A stretch of DNA of 64,000 nucleotides from Berberis thunbergii (lineage: Eukaryota > Streptophyta > Magnoliopsida > Ranunculales > Berberidaceae): contig QNQO01005892.1 in NCBI GenBank assembly GCA_003290165.1, positions 434,001 to 498,000 on the forward strand, given 5' to 3'. The position numbers were made by a program, and so were the translations under genes. Numbering within the stretch: position 1 is the stretch's first letter; each line of letters begins with the position of its first letter. The notes under the pieces were generated by a model. It saw only the letters and a program-made list of their open reading frames with translations. It had not been told where the DNA came from and did not search any database. Below are positions 11,881-23,182 of this stretch, in pieces.

Positions 11881-11901
11881 CGTTTCCCACAGACGGCACC
11901 A
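11881..11901 (-). other. Primer-binding site of the Tat derivative
   Basis: On the minus strand it reads TGGTGCCGTCTGTGGGAAAC, immediately after the end of the right LTR. A TGGYGCCGTCTGTGGGAA block is characteristic of the primer-site region in Tat/Ogre-type gypsy elements. It fixes the orientation of the element as minus. Confidence 0.75.
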
Positions 11902-11904
11902 AAC

Positions 11905-12437
11905 TTATGCGTCCAAATCTCGTCCTCTTAAGAATTTGACATGCGAAACAGATAGACTGCCAAAATTCACCTTTTTGGTGGCCAAAGACACTCTGATGCT
12001 TAAATCAGAACTCTGTTTGAAGAACGAAATAAATCTGGACAAAACTCAGTTAAAGTTGCATACCTTTGTTGAATGTTCCCTTTACCTTTTATAATGGTCG
12101 CAGTTAATTCTCTGCGTGACATAAGCATGTGAGGCACAACGGAAGAAGATGTTTTTTGTAACAGTTTCCTCCTTTATGGAAACGCGTCAGTGAAGGCGTA
12201 ACTCCCTCCACGACCATTTTTGTGCAATGTTTTTCTTCTTTATGAGAAAACTCGTGTCAGACTTGGATTTTGGGCTTCAATTATGTCTTTTTGTAATGGG
12301 CCTTGTTTGAACCTTTATGATTGGTCTTAATCTTCTTCGGTTTTACAAGCCGGCCCAGCAGATGGGGCGCCAGATCCTTGTGATGAATGTTTACTACCTC
12401 GTGTATGGCCGCAATGTCGATCTATTTTGATGTATCA
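11905..12437 (-). repeat. 5' LTR of the Tat derivative
   Basis: Direct repeat of 5,274-5,827. It ends with ttttgatgtatca at 12,437, after which the Athila LTR resumes (caaagacaaataaa). Confidence 0.88.
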
Positions 12438-13723
12438 TCAAAGACAAATAAAACATAAACTCAAAGCATATTTCAAGGATCAAATCAAAGAATATTCCAT
12501 TACATTGAGTTTTGTCTCATGTATCTGCTTCCAATTAGGACTATCTTGATGTATCTATCCCTAATTATGACTCCCTTGATTTTATATGATATAGTTTGGA
12601 GTATAATCAAGGGATTTGTAGGATTTTCCCATTTCTAGCTTGGAGGAGAACACTATAAATAGGCTCTCAAACTCTTGGAGTGAAAACATCCAATACATCC
12701 AATAGATATTTTTTTTTATACATCTTTCTTTTATCTCTAGCATAGCTTAGATTATTTTTTTTTCTTTCATTGGAGCTTTCATTCAAGTTACGTGTAAGTT
12801 TTTGGTTTTGAATTTAATAAAAGTTAATATTTTTTATGCATTAGTTGTCTTTTACTTTAGTTAGTTTACATCCTCATCTACCTTTCTAGTTCCACTCTCT
12901 CTTAGATTATTTCATCATAATGACCACGGTAGGCTAAACTTCCCTCTCAATGAGACAAGATGAAACCTACTTGAGTGATGTAGAGATTTCTTTAACACAA
13001 AAATAGTAAAACTTGTATTATTTCTATTAATCCTAGATTCAACACATGAATCAAAGTTGTCAAATCAAAAGACTGACAACGAAGAATTATGCGAAATGAG
13101 GACATGGACTTGGAAACAATAAGAATTATGTATTTTTTTGTAGTTCTTCAATTCTTCATAAATTATAACCATTCATTGAAAAATTGCCATCGAAAAATGG
13201 GTGGATTAATGATGGTTAAGGAGTATTTTTTTATCATCGAAAGAGGTAAGTGAAATTCTACCTTGGAAAAGAATTTATGTTTGAGCATTGGTCTTGAATT
13301 AAAAATTTTTAAAATTTGTGCAAGTGTTAAAAAAAAATTACAAAAATGTGTTAAATTAATTTATACAAAGCTAAGAGGTGGATTCTCCAATCCTTGAGAC
13401 CTTTCTTTTAATTGGTAAATTTGTTTAGTAATTTTCATCCTCAATTTTGAATCAAAGCTTTTTTTTAATCATTTTCTATTCTCCAAATCTTATTTCGCTT
13501 CTTTCCACCAATTCTTAATTTTATTTGATCTTCTAAAGTGTTTCTAAAACTTTGACCTTGAATCCATTTAACTTTGTGAATAAGACAATAATCCCTACGA
13601 ACCATTTTACTTGCAATTTTCTTAGAATTTTGCAGGTAATTGATAAGAAGTGAACAAAAACAAGCACACACAAAAATGTTGATTTGGTTGGAGTTTTAAC
13701 CGTCAAAAAGTTCGAACAAATCA
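12438..13723 (+). repeat. 5' LTR of the Athila-like element, second piece
   Basis: It aligns with 31,858-33,120. A TATA box (TATAAATA, 12,654-12,661) lies in the context cactataaataggctctc and is repeated at 32,064-32,071 in the 3' LTR. It ends AACAAATCA at 13,723, two bases before the primer site. Confidence 0.88.
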
Positions 13724-13725
13724 AA

Positions 13726-13737
13726 TGGCGCCGTTGC
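13726..13737 (+). other. tRNA-Asp primer-binding site of the Athila-like element
   Basis: TGGCGCCGTTGC is complementary to the 3' end of plant tRNA-Asp(GUC). The longer canonical site continues CGGGG, but this copy diverges after 12 bases. The tRNA-Asp primer is the known choice of Athila elements. Confidence 0.82.
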
Positions 13738-15314
13738 ATATCAAGTGACGAAAGAAAAGCTCAAGACATTAAAAGTACAAAAAAGATCAATTTTTTTCCA
13801 TCTCTCTTCGTCCCTCCATATATATATATTACTATTATTTTTTTTGTAAGAGAGTGACCACTTTTACATTTTTTTAATGCCTCGAAAAGTCTAGTGCAAC
13901 TTGTAATAATTGATTTTTTTGGAAGATTGTTAGCTTTAGGATACAATTAATTCACTTGCACTAAAAGAATAAAATAAAAATATATTGGAAGTCACATTTA
14001 TTTTTTATTTGTTTTTTTATCCCTTAACCCGTCCCACCCCAGATGTCGCTGCATGGGTACGACCCTGTGACCTAGTGATACCATCTACTACTGCTCAACC
14101 ATTGTGCCATCACACCTTTGGCAAGTCGTATTTATTTGATTTACGACTTGCACAATATTTTTAATTGATTTATCCAAAAAATATAACTTTTTTTTATTTA
14201 TTTATCAAAACCAGTAAACTATCTTTGTATCTATAATTGTTTGATTATGTGGTTATTTATTTAGACAACTATTGAAGTCAAAAAAAATAAAATAAAATAA
14301 AAAAAGAGTAGGATTGTTTTTTGAGTAAGACTAAGTTATTTTTGTAGTGGACAACCAGTGGTGTTGTGGGGGAGAGTGCAATTGTTTGAACCAAGGAGAA
14401 GTAGTTCTCAAAGAACACTTCTCTCTACCCCCACGGAGAAGACCTTGCTTCCGAGCTCACAAGTTAGTAAGTATCCCTTTCAAACACATTGTTTTAGTAG
14501 CTTGGGTGCTGAGTTAAATTTGATTTGATTTTGCTTGGTGTTTGCTTATGTTTTTGCATCTTAATGAACTGCGCGGTTACATACTTTAATAAATTACCAT
14601 AAATAGAGAGGGCAGACCTAGCCCTATTTTTTAAAATGGTGAGATTTCATCACCCACCTCATCACTCCAGCTGTGTTCATTGGACAACCAAGACCAAATT
14701 GAATCTGCTGAATTTTGTGTTGACCAAAGCTAAACGCGACGTTGGGTTTAATCATTCAATGAACTCCAAGAGGTTGTTGCCACATGGAAAACTCACCCGG
14801 TACGCCAAGTCAACAGTAAGCTATGGACCACAGAAGGACGTGGAACAACTAACAACTTTGGTTAGGAACACACACCCTAAGTCCGTATTAATTTGACACA
14901 CATCATTCTCATATCAATCGGTCTACAGAGTGGTAACACAAGTACAATTTTTAATTAGACCACGTGATCTTCTGTCACTTGTGTAATAATCCAGCTTCTT
15001 TCAATCGTAACTCTGACCCCCTGATTTTGGACTTTGTATTGTTGGATACAAACTTTTAGGATCATCCTTTAGCACCCTATCTAATCAGGTGATAAAAGAT
15101 TACAGTGTGCGCCCGCTAGTTTTAATCAATCTTGTCCCTCACAGACTCACAATATAGCATCCCTTTAAAATGTTGTTTGCTTAGATTAGACATTTGTGTG
15201 GTTAAGCGGTGATTGTTGCTTGCATATTCCTTCTTAGCAATTATCTAGGGATAAGCACTCGGTGCGTTTTGTCACTGTCATCCTTCCATCACACTCTTCT
15301 TCTTTTATGAAAGA
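13738..15314 (+). other. Leader region of the Athila-like element
   Basis: Noncoding, AT-rich. It contains a minus-strand SINE at 14,004-14,122 and a short open stretch at 14,636-14,896 with no recognisable domain. I see no other feature. Long leaders before gag are usual for Athila. Confidence 0.55.
14004..14122 (-). mobile_element. tRNA-derived SINE
   Basis: On the minus strand an A-box-like TGGCACAATGGTTG and a B-box-like GGGTCGTACCC lie about 40 bp apart, followed by an A-rich tail (ggataaaaaaacaaataa). It is flanked by AAGTCACATTTATTT (13,989-14,003) and AAGTCGTATTTATTT (14,123-14,137), a 15-bp target duplication with two changes. Confidence 0.78.
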
Positions 15315-16918
15315 TTGGGAACAGCCCAACAAACACTTCTTCGTTCCCAAAAAATTCCTGACCTCCCTAGCAATCGCTTGATTCGTTCCCTAGGTTTTTC
15401 TAGCCACCCTGGCCCACTCTTTACCTCTTCACCACACTCTACACCATCTGTTTCCCCACCCTCCTCTACACCTGTCTCCCCATACTGCCAAATCAACATT
15501 CAGATGGCAGAACGTTCAATTTGGGAATATATTGTTCCCTTTGTTGCTAATGTGTATAGATGCATTGAGTTGCCCCCTATCACGACAATTCAATTTGAGA
15601 TCCGGCCAGCTATTATCAATATGTTGCCAAAGTTCCATGGGCTTGATCGAGAAAGCCCATCTGTTCATTTTGGAAAGATTATTGAAGTACGAGGAAAATG
15701 TCAGGCTTTGTTTGTTTCCTTTTTCCTTGAGGAATTTAATCAGAAAGTTTTTAGAAAAATATTTCCCCATGAGATGGACTCTAGAAATTAGAAAGACATT
15801 GAGAAGTTTTCTCAAACACATGATGAAACTTTTCATGAAGCATTCCCTGCTTTCAAGATTTACTCATCAAGTGTGCTCATCATGGCTTTGAAAAATGAGT
15901 TTTTTTGCAGAGATTTTACAATGGATTCAGTGTCGAGTCTTGAAATATGATTGAGTCTATGCACCAAGGAAAATTAATGCATAAGACTGGTACTGATGGC
16001 CAATGGCATGACAACTCAACAGTTAAAGCTTGGCGGATGGTACCACTAGGTCATGGGTTCAAACCCAGCTTGCGGCATCTTTATGGGTTTCGGGATCCTA
16101 TAAAAACCCTACTTGCCTTTCAAAAAAAAAAGTCTAGTACTGATGCTTATACCTTTCTAGGTGAAGTTGCTGATGATTCTAGACAATGGACTGCCCATAG
16201 AGACTTGAAACCTAGTACTTCTAAAAAATCACATCTATTTGAAACAAAGGAAGATTCGGAACCAGACATCAAAACCTAATTCAAGGAGTTAGCTAAGGAA
16301 ATTAAATCCATTGTTACGAAGTCCGTCTCCCAAGCTAAAAAGCAAACTTCCAACCCTTGTACCTTTTGCCTCAAGGTAGATCATATTGATTCTGATTGTC
16401 TTCTATATCCGGGTAGCAATGAACCTCAAGAGGAGGTGTGTGTGTGTGTGTGTTTAACAGTGAACGTAAATCCAACACATTCGATCAAAACTACACATCT
16501 GCAAATCGAAATCACTCTAACCTTTTCTATGGTGGTGACTATGAGCAAATACCCAGAAATTCAGGGAATCCTTCTAGCTTCCAACACCCTAAGCAACGTA
16601 GTTGACAAGCCCACAACTCACACACTTATCCTAGGCACAGTCAACATGGATCTCAATCTAACCAGTGGCATCAAAATCAGTATCCACCTCAGGGAGGACA
16701 ACTCCCATACTATCAGCATCTGCCTATGCCCCTCTCTATGGTTCCCGTCCCTCATAATTCCTATGGTCAACCTCAGCATAGCAACTCGCGTGACTTGGTA
16801 CCTCAAACTCAATATGGTGCTCCTGTACCATCACCAAAGCCATCATTGTAGGATATGATGCACTAATTAATGGCCACTAATGCTGCTAATTCCCAAGCCG
16901 TCCATTAGCTTCAACAAC
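15315..16918 (+). pseudogene. gag: gag of the Athila-like element, N-terminal and central part
   Basis: The capsid start is at about 15,504-15,700, with frame words MAERSIWEYIVPFVANVY and MLPKFHGLDRESPSVH. A zinc knuckle, CTFCLKVDHIDSDC (CX2CX4HX4C), lies near 16,357-16,400, and a Gln/Tyr/Pro-rich tail (NQYPPQGGQLPYYQ type) runs to 16,915. Stops at 15,789, 16,277 and elsewhere break it. A SINE interrupts it at 15,999-16,129 and a CACTA element at 16,919. It resumes at 23,690 in the same frame (LQHLNVVRE). Confidence 0.82.
15999..16129 (+). mobile_element. tRNA-derived SINE inside gag
   Basis: It starts GCCAATGG, has a B box GGGTTCAAACCC, and ends GGGATCCTATAAAAACC plus an A tail. It is flanked by AAGACTGGTACTGATG (15,983-15,998) and AAGTCTAGTACTGATG (16,130-16,145), a 16-bp duplication with two changes. 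It belongs to the same family as the copy at 53,151. Confidence 0.85.
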
Positions 16919-17295
16919 CACTATAACATATATAGGATATGATGATGTGCACTGCACGTCTTCTAATGCTTATGACGACGTCCATCTGCACGTCGAGGAA
17001 TCAAGGGTCGTAATAGGTGTGGTACATTCTACAACGTGCATTTTGCGACGCCGAATCATGTCCTTATAGGTTTTACATAAGTCACTAATATATACGACGA
17101 CTGAAGTTGCACATCGTAAGTGTCTTCAATGACGCCAATCGCAAGTCGTTAAAAAGGTTAACTAACGACGTGCTTTGAATGTCGTTGGGAAAGATGTAAT
17201 TGATGAATAACAACATGCTGGTCACGAATTCACTAAGGGCGTGAAATGTTCAACATCATATTGCAAACGACGACGCCGAAAGCATGTCATCAAAT
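16919..17295. repeat. CACTA left subterminal repeat region
   Basis: ACGACG/CGTCGT-type hexamers and related GACGTC/CACGTC words occur repeatedly in both orientations. In CACTA elements such arrays bind the element-encoded DNA-binding protein. A shorter, degraded counterpart is at 23,500-23,689 (GGACGTGCAC, AAGTCGTAAA). Confidence 0.65.
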
Positions 17296-17306
17296 GGTTT
17301 GCTAAA

Positions 17307-17310
<4 letters not shown>

Positions 17311-17348
<38 letters not shown>
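17311..17348. repeat. (TA)n microsatellite
   Basis: About 19 uninterrupted TA units. Confidence 0.97.
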
Positions 17349-17351
<3 letters not shown>

Positions 17352-18309
17352 TTTTAAAATAAAATAAAATCTAAAGAACATGTGATCGGTGTTAGTATGG
17401 GCAAAGTTGTACTAAATAATTCTAGGATAATGAATTTACCAAGTAGGTTTGTGGTAAAAAAAAAACATTTAACATAAAAAGCGAGCATATCATATGGGGT
17501 CCATGAAGAATTTAACAAAAACACCCATTTTAGTTGTAAGTATATTCATTCATCTCACAAAAGTTGGAGTGACCTTATCGTCATTCTACAAATATTAAGC
17601 AAACTTCAAGTTTTGTGACTTCCCATTATGGCTATATACATATTTTACAGAAACTTGTCGTATTTCAATGGACTATTTACATTCTCCTAGATTCATTCCA
17701 CAACTGTAAAAACATCATCCATAAGAGCTTCTGAAACCGACACGGACATTTGGCTTCTCCAACATGTACTTCCCCCATACTCCAAGTAATTGAAGTCAAT
17801 TTGATTTACCTTTTCCTAAAAACATCAAAGTATATTATGGATTATAATGTCATCCAATCTAGAGAGTTCTTCTGGTTATGTTTGGTCTTTTCATCCTGAC
17901 TCAATTACCCAGTAGTTGGTTGTTTTTGTTTGTGCATGAAAACTGTGAAGGAAATTATGAGATTTACCGAGATTATTTCCCATAGACCCCAACGTAGCTG
18001 TTTGGATGACAAAGGTGTTCAATTTGAAAGACGTCTCAAAAATATTTTTCGAAAAATATTGGCATAGTAAGTCTACAATATTTAATACTTAAGAAACAAA
18101 AATGATCATTCAGATGAATGAGAAACAATGAAAAAATAGAATGCATCTTCAATTACAAAGATATACTTATCATGTCCAATACTAATAATCACATAATAAA
18201 AAAGTAATTGAACATCACATTAAGCCTAGTTTATCTAATTAAGAGCCACATACAAAAGAAAAAAACTAAGTTCAAGATGCACTAGGATGAAAATGTCTCT
18301 GGAACACAC

Positions 18310-18638
18310 CTCAATGCAAAATGCAACATTTTCATAGTGTTTTTCATTTGTTCTAGCTATGAAGATAACCCAAAAGACCGACCACCATTCAAAAAGAAAG
18401 CGGCTAGGTGCATCAGTAGCTAGAAACCCATGAAAAACCAATAATCGGGATAAGTAAAGGAAACTTAATCACAAAGACATAGCATTTTCCAAAACTCCAA
18501 AGAAAATTGAGCTTCAAAGTGCCTCAACAATCTTACCAACAGGGTTAAAAGACACTTTCCCTTTAGCTTGAAATGCTTTTGCTGAAGCCTGTAAATTCTT
18601 TTTCACTAAATAGTCAGATATACACATCCAACTTGTTC
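18310..18638 (-). pseudogene. LUG: LEUNIG-type corepressor fragment (LisH/LUFS region, two exons and intron)
   Basis: LEUNIG and LEUNIG_HOMOLOG are Groucho-type transcriptional corepressors whose N-terminal LUFS domain (LisH plus flank) binds SEUSS. The first exon piece (18,638-18,537) encodes DYLVKKNLQASAKAFQAKGK, a LisH helix pair, and ends at a GT donor (GTAAGA). The second (18,419-18,310) starts after a TAG acceptor and encodes [15 protein letters not shown] then [10 protein letters not shown], the LUFS signature, and ends at another GT donor. The split codon restores Ala exactly where the family has it. A 2-base deletion near 18,615 (LDVYI to DYLV) breaks the frame, and the start codon, Gln-rich region and WD40 repeats are absent. 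It lies inside a CACTA element with its intron intact, so it was copied as genomic DNA. Confidence 0.85.
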
Positions 18639-20370
18639 ACACAAAATCTTAGCCCTAAAATGAAAACTGTAAAGAACATATAAGCACAAATCAGTTATAT
18701 ACTACAAAAATTTGAGACCAACCTAGTTCTAAAACTACTAAATGCAGTCTTATACTTGTAGGTTTTATTAGCCCTAAGAACTCAAACTAGGAAAAAAAAT
18801 TAGTTAAGGGTATGTCCAATTAATGGGGTACAATCAGTGATTAATAGATTCTCCGGCCACTGAAGAACTCCTTTCCTATTATTTACAATATCTCTAACAA
18901 TAAAATGGGGTACAATCAGTGACTTTTAGAACTTCAATGCTCAATAATGGAATTTTCAACTTAAAAGGAATTTAAAGGAATATGAAGTTCACCAGATGAC
19001 AAATCTCTAGGACATGACTAAACAAGAGATTCCACAAAGAATTCCAAAGTCCATAAACCACATCTTAAATATCTAAAATCAATAAATCTAACATCTCTTA
19101 TTTAACTGGAGAAATTCATAAATTTGGTTGTTTGTTTGATTTTCTGAAAGCAAAATTTCTCTAGATCCATGGTTCAGGATCTAGCTAGATATCAAATTTG
19201 AACTAGATATATTGTTATAGCTATTAAATGTTCTGGATTAGTAAAATTATGAATCTTCATAACTGGAAGATAAACTCGAGAATATGTTGGTTTGTTGATG
19301 GGAAGAGTGAAATAGTTTTGACGCATATGGAATGACATATCAAGTAGAGGACTTACAGTTTGACAACAATGTAAACCTAATGAGGGGATAGATTAATGAA
19401 GTTAGTGATCAAATAAAAGCCTTGAAGTCTCCATCCAAGTTACAGTTGACAAAAGTAAGAAAGAAGTCAAACAAGAAGGAAGGCACTGGCTTAAGTTCCT
19501 ACTTCAAACGAGTAATGGATGAGTGTACTCGAGAGTATTAGCACAATATTATTTATCCATCAGAAAATCTCACATTTCTGATAGCTCCAAACATAAAGGA
19601 AGAAACTTGAGTCAAATACAAGATCCTAGGTACACAAAGACCAAGCATCATACTGCTAAAGAAGGTAAGAGATAACATAGGTTAAGCGAAGTAACATGGC
19701 CAAGAACTCTTCACGATAGAGAAAGGTGAGGAACTTAGAATTACCATAGTGATATGAAATCTTTCAACTAATGGATCAATGCATCCCACTAATTTCAAAC
19801 CCAATAATACATTGTAGTTGAAGTGCTTAAATTTCTATAGCATTGGATAAATAGTATCTTGACATTCTGTGTTTTACTGATGACTTATCCCATCTCACTA
19901 AATAAAAAAACCCTTGTCTAATACGAAATATTTTATAGTAGTAATAACTTCCACTCTTAATCCCTTGCAATTGACAAACTCCTCTTCCAGAATTTCATCA
20001 AATAGCCAACCATTACTATTGAATCTCAAGAATTCTACCTCTAGGCACAAGTGTACAATAGTGCACTACACACCTCTTTTGCCCATATCTATTGTCAGAC
20101 AATAAAAGATTGGTTTTGATATATACAATCATAATATGAAACTAAGCTTTCCAAGAAATGAGGAAGCCAAAAGAAAAGTTCAGCTCCAGGAAGGAAAAGC
20201 AACCATCTTGACAATCACCCTCTCTCTTTTTCCTGAAACTAATCCAGCTTGCTTGAGATTGATTACAAACTATAAGACATGAAAACCAAACACTTGCAAC
20301 TAATTGAAGCCAGATTCAATGGAGTACATACCTTGAGGTTAGGATAACGGAAGGGTTTATGTAAGCGTAA

Positions 20371-22294
20371 TGTCACGTGCTGACCTTTTTTCCCTTGGCT
20401 AACATGCTGCCCACTAGCGTCACACTCCCGTCGGACTAACTAGTCAAGGCACTTCGATGCTTGGCTAATGCTAAGTGATGCTACAGAAGCTTAAGTGAGG
20501 AAAATGCTAAGGCACAAGTGTTTAGGCTTTTTTGAAAGAATGTTTTGTATTGCTTGAGAGAGTTGTACAAGTGTTTCTATGATCTGTACAAATGAATGCC
20601 AAGGCCTATTTATAGGCCCTTAAAGTTCTAGAGGCTTTTAGTCTAGAACCTTCTACAATCCTCCTTCAAAGGAGTATTATTCTCTATGCATCTAGAAAGT
20701 TCCCACCTCCAAAGGAACCAGAAAATACAAGGAGGCTTCTAGAAAATACTATACAAATCTGTACAAGGGTGTTCTAGACTCATCCATGCTAGAACACTCT
20801 AGAGAAAGCTACGCTAGAATGTCCAAGAGCACTCTAGAACCTTTCGGAGGCATCTCGAAAAGCTTGCTGCACCATCGGGCCTTTGCGGGCCTACTGCCAA
20901 CGCCCATATGATGCCTTGGATGCCTTGTTGCCTTGGTGAGGGATATTTTTAGGGATGGCTCGTGACATTCTCCCCCACCCAAGTCCTTGACAACCTCGTC
21001 AAGACCGTGCCTCGAACTTCATGATCTTGCCCCGGAATTGCCATAGGTTGTCATCTTTCTCCCATGAGGCCTCACTGTTCGGTAGTCCCTTCCATCGAAT
21101 GAGATACTCATTATAGCTTGGCACACCCCTCCGTCGGATGAGCCTCTTTGCCTCGATGCTCTCGATCTTTCGATCAAAGGAAGCCACGACCGTGGTTGGT
21201 GCCCGATGTGACTCGCCCCTCGTTGGATCTTCTTTATCACCATGGTAGGGCTTGAGCATGCTCACATGGAACACCGGATGAATCTTGAGTTTGGGCGGCA
21301 ACTCAAGCTTGTAAGAAACTCTCCCAACCTACCGTAGGACGGGAAATGGTCCCTCGTACTTCCGCACTAGTCCCTTGTGCACCGAGCGGAAGACCTTGAA
21401 CTGTTGTGGCATCAACTTGACCATGACCATCTCGCCCACTTGGAACTCGAGAGGGCGTCTATGCTTGTCTGCCCACTTCTTCATCTTCTTAGACGCCTTG
21501 TCCAAGTACGCCTTCATTATATCAAGTTGCTCATGCCACCCTCGTGCAAGCTTGTATGCAGCGGGGCTGCTACCCGTGTAGCCCGATGCAACGGCTTGTG
21601 GAGTCAAGGGCTGCTGGCCCATGACGATCTCGAACGGACTTTTTTGCGTTGATTCGGACCGCTGCAAGTTGAATGAGAATTGAGCCACATCCATCAACTT
21701 GGCCCAATCCTTCTGGTTGGCACCCACAAAGTGCCTCAAGTATAACTCCAACAAGGCATTCACCCTTTCTGTTTGCACATCGCTTTGCGGGTGAAAGCTT
21801 GTTGAGAAGTGTAGACCCGAACCCAAGAGCTTAAGTGGGGAAAATGCTAAGGCACAAGTGTTTAGGCTTTTTTGAAAGAATGCTTTGTATTGCTTGAGAG
21901 AGTTGTACAAGTGTTTCTATGATTTGTACAAATGAATGCCAAGGCCTATTTATAGGCCCTTAAAGTCCTAGAGGCTTTTAGTCTAGAACCTTCTACAATC
22001 CTCCTTCAAAGGAGTATTCTCTATGCATCTAGAAAGTTCCCACCTCCAAAGGAACCAGAAAATACAAGGAGGCTTCTAGAAAATACTATACAAATCTGTA
22101 CAAGGGTGTTCTAGACTCATCCATGCTAGAACACTCTAGAGAAAGCTAAGCTAGAATGTCCCAGAGCAGTCTAGAACCTTCCGGAGGCATCTCGAAAAGC
22201 TTGCTACACCATCGGGCCTACTGCCAGCGCCCATATGATGCCTTGGATGCCTTGTTGCCTTGGTGAGGGATATTTTTAGGGATGGCTCGCGACA
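20371..22294 (-). mobile_element. Internally deleted chromovirus inside the CACTA
   Basis: The left repeat, 20,371-20,967 (597 bp; TGTCACG to GTGACA at its ends), is a full LTR. The right repeat, 21,826-22,294, is the same LTR missing about 118 bp on its inner side. A purine tract (GGGTGGGGGAGAA on the minus strand) adjoins the left LTR, so the coding direction is minus. TATA boxes lie in GGCCTATAAATAGGC. Only the 3' end of integrase and the chromodomain remain between the LTRs. A deletion joined the right LTR directly to the middle of integrase. The flanks show no clear target duplication. Confidence 0.82.
20999..21825 (-). pseudogene. pol: Chromovirus integrase C-terminus and chromodomain
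   Basis: 21,825-21,329 encodes the end of the integrase core and the GPY-type module. Motifs are TSFHPQSDVQTERVN, QKSPFEIVMGQQPL and VHKGLVRKYEGPFPV. After a stop at the join, 21,301-20,999 encodes HPVFHVSMLKPY and a chromodomain with EYLIRWKGLPNSEASWE. Chromodomains of chromovirus integrases direct insertion to particular chromatin. The two halves are separated by one in-frame stop near 21,329. Confidence 0.85.
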
Positions 22295-22462
22295 GTAGAG
22301 AGACTTCATTCAGAAGCAGGAGAATATATAGGTATGTGGTTTCTCTGAATTGTGTCGTTCAGATACTAATCAAACCTCTTCGCTAGAAAGGAACGTTTGT
22401 TCACCGCTCTCTACAAATCTCCTTTTTTTCTCATTCAATTTGATCTAAAAACACCAAATTTA

Positions 22463-23182
22463 GAGGGAGTTTTTTTTTAAAATGCTTAGAAGTTCTGAAC
22501 GAGCTTCTGAATGAACTGTTTGTTTTACTTCTAAATGAGCTGATGATTAAAAGCTGTAAAATAAAAAGGAGTTTATTTTTAGGTGCTGAATGGGAACTGT
22601 TTGACAATTTTGCCCCACTGAGCTGAAAAAATTTACAATATAAATATTGTGTTTAAAATCATACCGAATATGATTGTGGCGTTATTGTTGAATCTGAGCA
22701 ATATGGTTGTGGCATTTTAATTAGTCATTTGATGAAATCATTAATCTAAACATGGCTTATTTGATTTGATATCTTATGATGCACATAAGGCACAAATACT
22801 ACATGCTAAAAGCTTGAAAATATACATGAGATGGAGAGATTTGGAGAGATGAAGAAAAACTTGAAAATACATAAAACGAAAATAAAGATGGAGATAATGG
22901 AGACAATGCTTGGTGAAGATAATGAAGGTGTGCCACCAAAATTTAGTCTTACTTACTTTTAAGAAGATGGGGGCAGCAATTGTCATTACAAAATTATGTT
23001 AAGGTTATTATTGGAATAATTTTTTACTAAGCACTCAGTGCTAAGTGATCAACACCTCACTGTTCCTTACTCCAATCAGAAGTAGAACTTCTTATCAGAA
23101 CTAAAAACAAACACTCTAAACAAGGTGGTCCACTTCTTATTAAGACTTCTGACTCCATTAAGAAGCAAAAACAAACACCCTC
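22463..23182. mobile_element. PIF/Harbinger-like MITE
   Basis: The ends are imperfect inverted repeats, GAGGGAGTTTTTTTTT at the left and GAGGGTGTTTGTTTTTGC on the opposite strand at the right. Both flanks are TTA (22,460-22,462 and 23,183-23,185), the target duplication of PIF/Harbinger and Tourist elements. It has no coding capacity. Confidence 0.6.

Larger units (their letters stand above)
5274..12437 (-). mobile_element. Tat-lineage LTR-retrotransposon derivative lacking pol, nested in the Athila 5' LTR
   Basis: The direct repeats 5,274-5,827 and 11,905-12,437 are its two LTRs. On the minus strand they begin TGATACATCA and end near GGACRCAT. A primer site (11,881-11,901) adjoins the right LTR, so transcription runs right to left. 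Gag remnants follow at 11.8-10.4 kb on the minus strand. No protease, RT or integrase is recognisable. The rest holds a 30-bp repeat, a 70-bp minisatellite and a long antisense reading region (6.16-8.63 kb). Its LTR is the same family as the one at 37.07-37.39 kb. The paralogous 3' LTR at about 31,858 shows the uninterrupted site. I could not define a clean target duplication; candidates near the junctions are degenerate. Confidence 0.85.

Noticed and set aside
17641..17830. Possible further exon in the CACTA (minus strand, NYLEYGGSTCW-like)
   Set aside because: It is open for about 40 codons, but no family was recognised and no splice sites could be fixed. Random openness is as likely.
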